Assembly (NCBI RefSeq): GCF_027923385.1
Contig: NZ_BSEC01000003.1
Coordinates: 62,001 to 126,000 of the forward strand
DNA length: 64,000 nucleotides
Source: Methylocystis echinoides
Lineage (GTDB): Bacteria > Pseudomonadota > Alphaproteobacteria > Rhizobiales > Beijerinckiaceae
Direction of reading: 5' to 3'
Shown: piece by piece, positions 53,054 to 62,266 of the stretch
Position numbering within the stretch: the first letter of the stretch is position 1
How the letters are laid out: each line of letters begins with the position of its first letter
Translations under genes and position numbers: made by a program
Notes under the pieces: generated by a model
What the model saw: only the letters and a program-made list of their open reading frames with translations
Told to the model about the DNA's origin: nothing
The model's database searches: none

Positions 53054-55320
53054 ATGAACATCGAGGACCATCCGACCGTCAAGCGCTTGCGCGCAACTGC
53101 CGACGCCCGGATCGAGATCGAAGAGGGCGGGATCGACGCCGGTTGGCTTCGCCAACTGGCCCTGGACTGTGGCGCCGATGACGCCGGCCTGGTGGAGATC
53201 AAGCGGCCCGCGCTCGAACCCAGAGAGACGAGCTTCTTCACCACTACCCTTGGACCAAGACACTGCTGAGCTTCGTCGTTCGAATGAACCGGGAGCCGAT
53301 CCGCAGTCCGGCGCGCTCCGTCGCCAACATCGAGTTTCACCATTCGGGACTCGAGGTTGACGAAGTTGGTCGTCGCCTGGTGCAGCGGCTCGAGGCGAAA
53401 GGAATTCGCGCTGTCAGCCCGGCGATGGGCTTTCCGATGGAGATGTATCAGTTCCCTAGCGCCATATGGATCGTTTCACACAAGCCCGTCGCCGTTGCCG
53501 CCGGGCTCGGCCACATGGGCGTCCATCGCAATTTGATTCACCCCAAGTTCGGCAACTTCGTCCTGTTGGGAACCGTTCTGATCGGGGCGGAGGCCACGGA
53601 ATATGACGCGCCGCTCGATTACAACCCCTGTCTGGAATGCCGGTTGTGCGTGACGGCCTGTCCCGTCGGGGCCATCACCCCCGACGGCGGGTTCAATTTC
53701 TCCGCCTGCTTCACCCACAACTATCGCGAGTTCATGGGGGGCTTCACGGATTGGGTCGAGCAGGTCGCGGACAGCAAGAACGCGCTCGATTATCGCAGCC
53801 GCATGAGCGAGCCTGAAACCTCCTCGATGTGGCAGAGCCTCTCCCATGGGGCGAACTACAAGGCGGCCTATTGCATGGCGGTGTGTCCCGCCGGAGAAGA
53901 CGTCATCGGGACGTATTTGGCGGATCGCGCGCGCCACATTCAGGAAATCGTCAAGCCGCTGCAACAAAAGGAAGAGCCAGTTTATGTCGTAAAGGGCTCG
54001 GACGCCGAGGCCTACGCCAAGAAAAGATGGAAGAACAAGACCATCAAGACCGTCGGCAACGCATTGCGACCCCGAAGCATCGACGCGATGCTGCAACTCT
54101 TGCCTGTCGCGTTTCAGCCCAACCAGGCGCGCGACCTTCGCGCAACGTATCATTTCGAATTCACCGGCGCCGAGCAGCGCAAGGCGACGATTGTTATTCA
54201 CGATGGCGTCATCCGCGTCCGCGAGGGGCACGTCGGCTCAGCCGACCTTCGGGTCACCGCCGACAGTCTGACTTGGCTCGGCTTTCTGGCGAGAGAGCAC
54301 AGTCTGGTTTGGGCGCTGCTGCGGAGAAAAATCCGCGTCAGCGGATCGCCCAAGCTCCTTCTCGCCTTCGGTCGGTGCTTCCCGAGCCCCGCGGTTCGCC
54401 ATGATCCGACGCCCGTCCCTCCGGTGGCGTCAAGGCTGCGGCCGAGCACGGCTCCCTATCGTCAAAACGACGCGGCGACCGGAAAGATCAAATGGTCGGG
54501 CGCCCTGCGACTGGCGGAGATCATCGAGGTTGCGCAAAAAATCAAAACCTTCCGCCTCGTCGAACCGGCGGGAGGGAAGATTCCGTTCGAATTCCTGCCC
54601 GGGCAGTTCCTGACGCTCGCAATCGAGCCATTCGGCATTCCGACCAAGCGCTCCTATACCATCGCGTCCTCGCCGACGCGTCGCGACTCGATTGAGATCA
54701 CGGTGAAGCGGGAAACGGATGGCCTCGTTTCACGGTGGCTTCATGACGCGGCCACGCCAGGCGACCTCCTCGAAGTCGTGGCACCGAACGGAACCTTCAC
54801 TTTCACGGGCGAGGAGGAACAAAGCATCGTCCTGATCGGCGGCGGCGTCGGCTTGACGCCGCTGATGAGCGTGACGCGCTATCTCACCGACACGAATTGG
54901 CCGGGCGACATCCATCTGCTCCTGAGCTTCCGCAACCCGCGCGAATATCCGTTCCAAGAGGAAATCGCGGCGCTGCAAACGCGCAACAGCCGCCTGCGGG
55001 TCGCAGCCACCGTGAGCGATCCCAACGTCGAAGAGTGGACCGGATCGCGGGGCCGTATCGACAAAGCTTTCCTTGCCTCGGCCGTTCCCAATATCGCGGC
55101 GCAGCGTGTTCATCTCTGCGGCCCCCTCGCGATGATGAATGCCGTCACGGCGGCATTGCTGGATCTCGGCTTGCCTCTCGAGCGGATCAAGAAGGAAGCG
55201 TTCGGAACCGAGACGCGTGATCCCACCCGCAAGGCGGCGTCGGCCGGCAGGATCATCGGGCGCGTCACCTTTCAGATGTCGCAGGTCTCGGAGCCGATCG
55301 CCGGAAATGACACCATTCTA
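53054..55320 (+). pseudogene. Fe-S / FNR-type reductase / ferredoxin fusion, 5' part
   Basis: The start is ATG 53054. Codons to 53218 read GWLRQLALDCGADDAGLVEI. One base is missing in the CCC at 53219-53221, after which the frame continues HHYPWTKTLLSFVVRMNREP. Next come QueG-like SHKPVAVAAGLGHMGVHRNL and a double [4Fe-4S] region (CLECRLCVTACP, AYCMAVCPAGED). An SCP2-like segment (~330-440) follows. Then an FNR module (KRSYTIASSPTRRDS, IVLIGGGVGLTPLMSV, HLCGPLAMMN) leads to the start of a ferredoxin domain. An IS5-family element cuts it at codon ~756. Likely a soluble NAD(P)H-driven electron-transfer protein; substrate unknown. Confidence 0.85.
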
Positions 55321-56155
55321 GGCTCAGGACCTATTAAATTTGGCTGAGCCGTGATTCACAAGGGCTTCTGATTCGGGAGCCCTTGATGAGCGGATTGTTT
55401 TTGCTGAGCGCGCGTCAGATGGCGCGGATATCGCCGTTCTTTCCTCTGGCGCATGGCGTCCCACGTGTTGACGACCGGCGGGTGGTGAGCGGCATTGTCT
55501 ATGTCATCAAGAACGGCCTTCAATGGAAAGACGCACCCAAAGGCTATGGGCCGCACAAGACGCTCTATAACCGCTTCATCCGCTGGAGCCGGCTTGGCGT
55601 CTTTGACCGCATCTTCGCGGCGCTCGCAGGCGAAGGGCCAAAGCCCGAGCAGATCATGATCGACTCCACCCATCTGAAGGCGCATCGGACGGCGGCGAGC
55701 CTCTTAAAAAAGGGGTTCTTTCCCGTTGTATCGGACGCACGAAAGGTGGGTTGAACTCCAAGCTCCATGTCGTCTGCGACAGCGGCGGCAAGCCCCTTGC
55801 GATGCTACTAACCGAAGGGCAGATGAGCGACCACAAAGGCGCGCGGATGATGCTCGCAGCTTTCCCGCCTGCATCGGCGCTGATCGCCGACAAAGGTTAT
55901 GATAGCGATTGGTTCCGGGAAGAGCTGAGGGCGCGTGGGACCGAGCCTTGTATTCCGCCAACCAGAAGCCGCAAGATCCCTCTCGATTATGACAAGGTGC
56001 TCTACCGCCAGCGCCACAAAATCGAGAACCTCTTCGCCAAACTTAAGGACTGGAGACGCATCTCAACCCGCTACGACAGATGCGCCCATACCTTCTTCTC
56101 GGCAATCTGCATCGCTGCAGCCGTCGCCTTCTACCTCAAACAATGAGTCCTGACC
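55321..56155 (+). mobile_element. IS5-family element (IS427-like), 835 bp
   Basis: Ends read GGCTCAGGACC (left) and GGTCAGGACTC (right, reverse complement), with CTA on both sides (55318-55320, 56156-56158). Removing the element and one CTA restores the interrupted ferredoxin frame as NDTILDVADKAH. It carries a transposase in two frames. Confidence 0.9.
55386..56146 (+). CDS. IS5-family transposase with -1 frameshift site
   Basis: The first frame (ATG 55386 to 55754) has VVSGIVYVIKNGLQWKDAPK, HKTLYNRFIRWSRLGVFDRI and MIDSTHLKAHRTAASLLKKG. The second continues LSRCIGRTKGGLNSKLHVVC, ALIADKGYDSDWFR and RHKIENLFAKLKDWRRIS. They join by a -1 step at TTAAAAAAGGGG (A6 at 55706-55711), a classical slippery heptamer A AAA AAG used by IS427-type elements. 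The enzyme is therefore probably functional. Confidence 0.88.
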
Positions 56156-56158
56156 CTA

Positions 56159-56353
56159 GACGTCGCCGACAAAGCGCATGTTTTTATCGACAACGCCTGT
56201 CGATCGGGAACATGCGGCGCCTGCCGCGTCAAGCTGCTGTCAGGCAAGGTGCGTATGCCGGTCGAGGATTCCCTGACGCAGGAAGAGAAAGCTCGCGGCC
56301 ACATTCTCGCTTGCCAAGCGCTCGCCGAGAGCGACGTCGTCGTCGAGTCATAG
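56159..56353 (+). pseudogene. Fe-S / FNR / ferredoxin fusion, 3' part ([2Fe-2S] domain)
   Basis: Continues from 55320: DVADKAHVFIDNACRSGTCG, ACRVKLLSGKVRM and GHILACQALAESDVVVES. Cys-x4-Cys-x2-Cys and the distant Cys are the four plant-type [2Fe-2S] ligands. It ends at TAG 56351-56353, 9 bases before the hydrolase start, whose ribosome site overlaps this stop. It has no start of its own. Confidence 0.88.
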
Positions 56354-56362
56354 GAGAACGCC

Positions 56363-56628
56363 ATGTCGAATGTTGTGATCGTTGGTCTCGTCGGTTTCGT
56401 TGTCGTGGCGGCGACGATCGTGCTGGTTTCATTCCTCGTCGAGGCGATCCGGCCCATTCCGCCAACTCCAGAACGTCTCTCCTGGGCGCCGGACATCCCG
56501 ACCCGATATGTCAGCGTCAACGGCGTCCGCCTTCGCTACATCAAGACGGGTGAAGGTCCTGCGCTGGTTCTCTTGCACACGCTGAGAACGCAACTCGACC
56601 TCTTCGAGAAGGTCGTTCCCGAGCTGGC
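56363..56628 (+). pseudogene. alpha/beta hydrolase, 5' part (split by IS21-type element)
   Basis: The start is ATG 56363 after TAGGAG. The N-terminal helix VVIVGLVGFVVVAATIVLVS anchors the protein in the membrane. Then come YVSVNGVRLRYIKTGEGPAL and LVLLHTLRTQLDLFEKVVPE, the alpha/beta-hydrolase oxyanion region (HTLRTQLD in place of HGxxxx). The insertion follows ELA; the rest lies at 58926-59640. Confidence 0.88.
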
Positions 56629-56774
56629 TGTGAGTGCCGGACGTAAGCTCCTCAAATGTGCCGATTGAAAATTCCCCAGTTTCTGTGACGCCCGGCCTTC
56701 CAGGGCATGCCCTGGAAGGCCGAGCGGCGCGCCGACTCACCGATGCTGCTCCCCTTGGCGGGAGGGAGGGCGCG

Positions 56775-57989
56775 GTGATCAAACTCGGGAAAATTGTCAT
56801 GATCCTGGAATTGCATCGTCAGGGTGTCTCTGTGTCCGCGATCGCGCGCCAGCTCGGAATCGACAGGAAGACGGTCCGCAAGCACATCGCCTCGGGGTTG
56901 GCGGCGCCCAGCTACAAGGCACGGCCGCCGCGCGAACGCGCGATTACAGCTTTCGAGTCCTACCTGCATGAGCGCCTCGCCGCTTTTCCGGCGCTGAGCG
57001 GCCGCCGATTATGGCGAGAGATCAAGGATCGGGGATATGCCGGCGGCTACACGGCGGTTACCGACCTCCTACGGGAACTCCGGCCGCCGCGCCCGAAAGG
57101 CTTCGAGGTGCGCTTCGAAACGCCACCGGGTGAACAGGCGCAGGTCGACTTCGCTCGCTTCGATGTCGAGTTCCTCGATGAGCCGGGCGTTAAGCGGATC
57201 GTCTGGCTCTATTCCATGGTCCTGGGCCAGTCCCGCTTCATCTGGGCACGCTTCGTCCTGCACCAGGATATGCAGAGCGTCCTGCGCTGCCACATGGCCG
57301 CCTTCGAGGCGCTCGGAGGCGTTCCGCGCGAGATCCTCTACGATCGCATGAAGACCGCCGTTATCGGGGAGGACCCCGATGGCCTCGTTGTCTACAATCG
57401 CGCCCTGCTCGATCTGGCGCGCCACTACGGCTTTCAGCCGCGCGCCTGCAAACCCTACCGCGCCAAAACCAAGGGCAAGGTGGAACGGCCCTTCCGTTAT
57501 ATCCGGGAGGATTTTTTCCTCGGAGGCGTTTTCCGCAATCTCAGGGTCCACGCCACGACCAGGCGTGTCGTCACGGAGGCTTTCGCCGAAGAGAAGGCAT
57601 CGCTCAAGCTGCTGCCTCCCACTCCCTATCAGGCGGTGCTTCGGCTCGAACGGCGCGCGTCGCATGAAGGCATGGTCAGCGTCGGCGGCAATCTCTACAG
57701 CGTCCCGGACACGACCCGACGGCGCGTGCTCGATGTCCATGTCTTCGCCGACGCCATCCGCATCTTCGAGGACGGCGCATTGATCGCCGCCCACGCGCCC
57801 CTTGAAGGCCGAGGCGAAAAGCGCCTCGATCCGGCGCACCGCAAAACGCCGGCGCAAGCGCCGCGACGCCGGCCTCCCGACGCCTCGCCGCCCCTTGTGC
57901 TGCGCGCCGGCGATCACGCCGCGAGACGCCCGCTGGCCTTTTATGACGCGGTGGGCCGTCGCCTGGCCATGCAGGGAGGGTCGCGATGA
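56775..57989 (+). CDS. istA: IstA transposase with internal 17-aa deletion (copy 2)
   Basis: Starts at GTG 56775 behind GGGAGGGAGGGCGCG. The helix-turn-helix (GVSVSAIARQLGIDRKTVRK) and integrase core (QAQVDFARFDVEFLDEPG, EILYDRMKTAVIGEDPDG, AKTKGKVERPFRYIREDFF) are in one frame of 404 residues. Compared with copy 1 it lacks the 17 residues between FRNL and RVHATT, a 51-base in-frame deletion just after the catalytic Glu helix. This may impair activity. Confidence 0.9.
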   Translation: MIKLGKIVMILELHRQGVSVSAIARQLGIDRKTVRKHIASGLAAPSYKARPPRERAITAFESYLHERLAAFPALSGRRLWREIKDRGYAGGYTAVTDLLRELRPPRPKGFEVRFETPPGEQAQVDFARFDVEFLDEPGVKRIVWLYSMVLGQSRFIWARFVLHQDMQSVLRCHMAAFEALGGVPREILYDRMKTAVIGEDPDGLVVYNRALLDLARHYGFQPRACKPYRAKTKGKVERPFRYIREDFFLGGVFRNLRVHATTRRVVTEAFAEEKASLKLLPPTPYQAVLRLERRASHEGMVSVGGNLYSVPDTTRRRVLDVHVFADAIRIFEDGALIAAHAPLEGRGEKRLDPAHRKTPAQAPRRRPPDASPPLVLRAGDHAARRPLAFYDAVGRRLAMQGGSR

Positions 57990-58852
57990 ATACGACGCCT
58001 TCCGCCGTCATCGACCGCGTCAAACGTAATCTCGTCGGCCTGCGAATGCCACGCGCCCTCGAAATCCTCGACGTCACCCTGCGCGGCATCGAGCGGGGCG
58101 AAACCACGGCGCTCGACGCGCTCGACATTCTGCTCACCGAGGAGCTGACGCTTCGCGAGAATCGCCGCGTCCGGATGGCGCTTCAGATGGCGCGATTGAC
58201 CGCCGTCAAGACGCTCGCCGGCTTTGACTTCGCCTTCCAGCCCTCGCTCGACAAGAGCCGGGTCATAGCCCTCGCCGAATTACAGTTCATCGACCGCGCC
58301 GAAGCCGTCCATCTCATCGGACCGCCCGGCACGGGGAAAACCCACCTCAGCCTGGCGCTCGGCGTCGAAGCCGTCAAAGCCGGCCGCAGCGTCTACTTCG
58401 CCTCCCTCGCCGACGTCATCGCGACCTTGGCCAGGGCCGAACGCGAAGGGACGCTTCGGGAAAAGATCCGCTACTTCTGCCGCTTCGCGCTGCTGATCGT
58501 CGACGAGATCGGCTATCTGCCGGTGACGCCCGGCGGCGGCAATCTGTTCTTCCAGCTGGTCAACGCCCGTTACGAAAGAGGCGCCATGATCCTCACCTCG
58601 AACCGCGGCTTCGCGGAATGGGGCGAAATCTTCGGCGACCCCGTCGTCGCCACGGCGCTCCTCGACCGTCTCCTGCATCACGCCGTCGTCTTCCAGATCG
58701 AAGGCTCAAGCTATCGGCTCCGCGAGCACGCCGATCTGCTGCCCGAACATGTTCGCATGAAAGCGAGCATCCAGCCCGCGCCGATCCCGCCGACCCTGCG
58801 TCGTCGCGGCCGGCCGCCGAAAAACGGAGGCGCCGATCAAGACATCGGTTGA
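57986..58852 (+). CDS. istB: IstB-like helper ATPase (copy 2)
   Basis: 288 residues with ATGA overlap to istA, Walker A GPPGTGKTHLSLALG and Walker B LLIVDEIGYLPV. It differs from copy 1 by only a few residues (for example LTAVKT for LSAVKT and FIDRAEAV for FIGRAEAV). Intact. Confidence 0.93.
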   Translation: MNTTPSAVIDRVKRNLVGLRMPRALEILDVTLRGIERGETTALDALDILLTEELTLRENRRVRMALQMARLTAVKTLAGFDFAFQPSLDKSRVIALAELQFIDRAEAVHLIGPPGTGKTHLSLALGVEAVKAGRSVYFASLADVIATLARAEREGTLREKIRYFCRFALLIVDEIGYLPVTPGGGNLFFQLVNARYERGAMILTSNRGFAEWGEIFGDPVVATALLDRLLHHAVVFQIEGSSYRLREHADLLPEHVRMKASIQPAPIPPTLRRRGRPPKNGGADQDIG

Positions 58853-58925
58853 TCGCCATGCCCGCCAACTGGGGAATTTTACTTCGGCGCTTCTGGGGAA
58901 TTTAAAAGCGGCATTTACAGCTGGC

Positions 58926-59640
58926 AAAGAGTTTCACCGTGTATGCGGTCGATTATCCCGGCCACGGCTATTCCGACATACCGCCCGCGAAATATAACGC
59001 GGGCTATTTCGTTGAGACAGTCGAGAGCTTTCTCGACGCTCTGGATCTACATGACGTGACGATTGCGGGGGTTTCGATCGGCGCCTCGATCGCGCTCATT
59101 CTCGCGGCGCGCAACGATCCGCGGGTTTCGCGCGTTGTGGCGATCAATCCCTATGATTACGCCAAGGGGCGCGGGATGGCGCGCAGCTCATTTCTCGCGC
59201 GCCTTATCGTCGCCTTGGCGGATCTGCCGATCCTCGGCGACACAGTGATGCGCCTGCGGCAATTCTTCATCATGAAATCAGTGCTCGACGGCGGCGTCGC
59301 CGACCCACGGCATATTCCCTCGGAGCTACTGAAGGAGATGTATCTCGTCGGCAACCGCAAAGGCCATTATCGCGCCTTCCTCAACCTGCTCCGTAACGCA
59401 GAGTCTTGGGAAACGGCGACGAATGGCTATGCAAAAATCGAGGTTCCCGTGCTGCTGCTCTGGGGCGATTGCGACTGGTCGTGGCCGGGTGAGCGCGAAC
59501 ATGACCGTCAAATCGTACCCGGCGCAAAAATGACGACCGTCGAGGGCGGGGGGCACTTCCTGCCGCTCGACAGGCCGGATGCGGTCATCCAGCATTTGCT
59601 CCACTTTCAGGCGCCGCTCGCTCGGAAGGCTTCGTCATAA
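58926..59640 (+). pseudogene. alpha/beta hydrolase, 3' part
   Basis: Continues KSFTVYAVDYPGHGYSDIPP. The nucleophile elbow GVSIGAS, the acid region LLLWGDCDWSWPGEREHD and the histidine GGGHFLPLDRPDAVI follow. The rejoined protein is about 326 residues with a complete Ser-Asp-His triad, so the gene was probably functional before the insertion. It ends the former TetR-controlled operon. Confidence 0.9.
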
Positions 59641-59813
59641 AGTATCGCCGCGCCGCAGGTCGACCACGAACCTTCATCATCGCACAGGGTCGTCGAAGCT
59701 CAGCTAGCCGCACTTGCGAAGTGGGGAAAGAACGCCGCCGACCGCTAAGCGCATTGAGGAGGGTCACGCACGCGCGTACGTGGTCATACATCAGGCCGCC
59801 ACCGCGGTCCCAA

Positions 59814-59963
59814 ATGAATTTGTACTTCCTCCAGCAAAAGCTTCCCGACGCTCGGCTAATCCTTTTTCCGGACTTCGGGCCCGGCTCGCATTTCCAGTTT
59901 CCGGAAGAGATTGCCGAAGCGGCGGACCCTTACAGGCAATCAAGGTCGATCATACCGCTATGA
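59814..59963 (+). pseudogene. C-terminal fragment of a second alpha/beta hydrolase
   Basis: The reading MNLYFLQQKLPDARLILFPD, FGPGSHFQFPEEIAEAA resembles the last part of alpha/beta hydrolases (LQQxLPNAQLIxYPDSGHGxxFQ). The catalytic His position is changed (GPGSH for GHG). No upstream portion of the gene is present. A relic. Confidence 0.55.
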
Positions 59964-60032
59964 GCAATCATCATTTTATCCAGAACATCTGATCGCACAT
60001 CTTCGCGAGATCTGGAAGAATGGGGACGCGCC

Positions 60033-61133
60033 GTGAAGAAAAAGCTTGCTGTCGCTCTCGCTCTCGCGCTACCGGCTCTATCAAGCGGTTCAGGCGTGGC
60101 AATGGATCAAAGCTTCGCCGTTGTGGCGCGGTTGGTTCAGGGGCCCGGCAACGTGACGATCACTGACGCCGGCCGGATAGTGATGAGCCAGCACCAGTTC
60201 TACGAGCCTCAAATTTCGGTGGTCGAACTAAACCCTGACGGGGACACCGCGCCGTTTCCGAACGCGGAAACAAATAGCAGGGAGCGTCCTAGCGGGGTGA
60301 CGCTGGATTCGGTGCTTGGCCTTCGCAGTGACGATGGCGTCGTCTGGTTGCTCGATAACGGCATGCGTAGCAGCGTGACGCCGAAGCTTGTCGCATGGGA
60401 CACGGCGAAGAATCGATTGTCGCGCGTCATTTACCTGCCGCCGCCAATCGCCCCGAAAGACGCCTTCGTCAACGACTTTACGATTGACGCGCGGCACAAG
60501 AAGATTTTCATCGCGGATCCTGCAGGCGGTCAAAACGCGGCGCTGATCGTCGTCGACATTGAAACCGGCGCCGCGCGTCGAGTGCTCGAAGGTCATCCGA
60601 GCGTTATTCCGGAGAATGTCGACCTCGTCATACACGGCCGTCCAATCCAGCTTAAGGACGCCAATGGCGGCCTGGTCAAACCGCATATCGGCGTCAACCC
60701 GATCACCGAGGATTTGCAGAATGAGTGGGTCTATTTTGGGCCGATGCATGGGCTCAGTCTTTATCGCATCAAAGCCGCCGACCTCGCCAATGAGGGGTTG
60801 GATGCAAAGGCGCTCGCATCCAGGGTCGAGCGATACAGTGCGAAACCAGTGTGCGACGGCATCACCATAGACAAGGACAACAACATATACCTTGGCGATC
60901 TGGCAGAAAATGCGATCGGCGTGATCAAGCCCGATCGCAGCTATCAGCAGATCGCAAAGAGCGATCAGCTTGCCTGGGTAGATTCCTTTAGCTTTGGGCC
61001 GGGCGGCAAGCTCTACGCGGTCGTCAACCAACTGCATCGCTCAGCGGTTTTGAATGGTGGAAAGGAGCTGTCGAAGCCGCCCTACCTTCTGATCGAGGTC
61101 AAGGCGTTTGCCGCCGGATTAGCGGGCCGCTGA
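60033..61133 (+). CDS. major royal jelly/yellow-family secreted protein
   Basis: The 366-residue protein starts at GTG 60033 with GGGGA upstream. A signal peptide (KKKLAVALALALPALSSGSG) is followed by a beta-propeller of the MRJP/yellow family: VTLDSVLGLRSDDGVVWLLD, AFVNDFTIDARHKKIFIADP, WVYFGPMHGLSLYRIKAADL, DGITIDKDNNIYLGDLAENA and LAWVDSFSFGPGGKLYAVVN. Bacterial members are periplasmic or secreted; insect relatives include dopachrome-conversion enzymes. Substrate unknown. Its stop overlaps the convergent LysR gene by 15 bases. Confidence 0.87.
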   Translation: MKKKLAVALALALPALSSGSGVAMDQSFAVVARLVQGPGNVTITDAGRIVMSQHQFYEPQISVVELNPDGDTAPFPNAETNSRERPSGVTLDSVLGLRSDDGVVWLLDNGMRSSVTPKLVAWDTAKNRLSRVIYLPPPIAPKDAFVNDFTIDARHKKIFIADPAGGQNAALIVVDIETGAARRVLEGHPSVIPENVDLVIHGRPIQLKDANGGLVKPHIGVNPITEDLQNEWVYFGPMHGLSLYRIKAADLANEGLDAKALASRVERYSAKPVCDGITIDKDNNIYLGDLAENAIGVIKPDRSYQQIAKSDQLAWVDSFSFGPGGKLYAVVNQLHRSAVLNGGKELSKPPYLLIEVKAFAAGLAGR

Positions 61134-62069
61134 GCGGGCCGCAAGGGGCGTGTCCAGTTCCCCGCAAATTCCCGCGATCTGATCCCGCAACCAGCGATGG
61201 GCGGGGTCGGGATCATGGAGCGGGTGCCAGACCATGACGAGGTCATAGGCCGGCAATTCGATAGGGATGGGTACAATGTTCAATGGGGCCAGGTCGACGA
61301 AGTCATTGGCGATCCGCTCCGGCAGGGACAAGATCATGTCGGTCTTCGCGACAATGAAGGGGGCCGAGAGGAAGTGAGGCACGATCAACGCGATCCGCCG
61401 CGTCAACCCTCTCTCGGCGAGCCACTCGTCGATCAATCCAACGCGGGCGCCAGTGCGGGAGATCAGCATGTGCTTGCACGAGACGTATTCTTCGAGCGTT
61501 AGCTGCCCGTTCTTGCCGATCGAATGCTCCCTGCTGACAACGCAGGCCATGCGGTCGTCGAAAAGTTTTGTTCTGCTCAAATAGGCAGGCGGCTTCAACA
61601 CGGCATCGAAACCCAGCACGACATCGATATCGTTGTGCTCGAGGTCCGCTTCGGGAAATGGCGACTCGGTTCTCTTTACATGAATGTCAACCCCGGGAGC
61701 CGCCAAGGCGATGCGCTCGACGAGCGGAGGGAGCACCAGCAGGTCCATGTAATCGGTAGCGGCGATCACAAACCGCCGCCTGCTCCGCGAAGGATCGAAT
61801 TCCTCCGGCGCACGGATCAGCCGCTTGACGTCGCGCAGGACGGCCTTCACCGGGTCGACCAGGGACAATGCGCGATCTGTCGGCTTCATACCTGCCGGGG
61901 TCTTGACGAGTAGCGGATCGTCCAACTGCTGTCTTAACCGCTGCAAGGTATGGCTCATCGCCGACTGCGTGACGAACATGCGTTCGGCGGCGCGCGAGAC
62001 GTTCTTCTCTTCCATGAGAAGATCGAACGCCACGAGCAGATTGAGATCGAAATTATGCAGCTCCGTCAC
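61119..62069 (-). CDS. LysR-family transcriptional regulator
   Basis: The 316-residue protein has an N-terminal winged helix-turn-helix (FDLNLLVAFDLLMEEKNVSR, AAERMFVTQSAMSHTLQRLR). A NodD/LinR-like substrate-binding domain follows (RRFVIAATDYMDLLVLPPLV, DIDVVLGFDAVL, FIVAKTDMILSLPERIANDF). It is transcribed away from the pxm-type operon with ~200 bases between the starts, so it is the likely regulator of that operon and of itself. The inducer is unknown. Confidence 0.92.
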   Translation of the reverse strand: MTELHNFDLNLLVAFDLLMEEKNVSRAAERMFVTQSAMSHTLQRLRQQLDDPLLVKTPAGMKPTDRALSLVDPVKAVLRDVKRLIRAPEEFDPSRSRRRFVIAATDYMDLLVLPPLVERIALAAPGVDIHVKRTESPFPEADLEHNDIDVVLGFDAVLKPPAYLSRTKLFDDRMACVVSREHSIGKNGQLTLEEYVSCKHMLISRTGARVGLIDEWLAERGLTRRIALIVPHFLSAPFIVAKTDMILSLPERIANDFVDLAPLNIVPIPIELPAYDLVMVWHPLHDPDPAHRWLRDQIAGICGELDTPLAARSAAR

Positions 62070-62126
62070 GGTTTAGCCCTCATTGCACTTCTTGCAGCCG
62101 CCGGGCGGTTGCGCATGTGACTTTTA

Positions 62127-62142
62127 TTCATATGCCTATCAA
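62127..62142. promoter_or_regulatory. candidate LysR binding box
   Basis: TTCATATGCCTATCAA has the imperfect dyad TTcATA-N4-TATcAA and the T-N11-A spacing of LysR-type sites. It lies 58 bases before the LysR start and 125 before the pxmA start. Confidence 0.35.
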
Positions 62143-62266
62143 AACTCACCATTTCACGCCGAGCCGAGCCCCGCTTAGCTTCCCGAAAGTTGTGCCGCAT
62201 CGCCGATCGCCATTCCGGCCCCGTCGGGAAAGAGCGCACAGAGAGCCAAGCTTCGTGGAGGACCGC

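Larger units (their letters stand above)
56629..58919 (+). mobile_element. IS21-family element type B, copy 2 (2291 bp)
   Basis: Ends begin TGTGAGTGCCGG and, reverse complemented, TGTAAATGCCGC, each followed by AAATTCCCC words. A GCTGGC duplication flanks it (56623-56628 and 58920-58925). It is closely related to the copy at 32715-35055. Confidence 0.92.
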
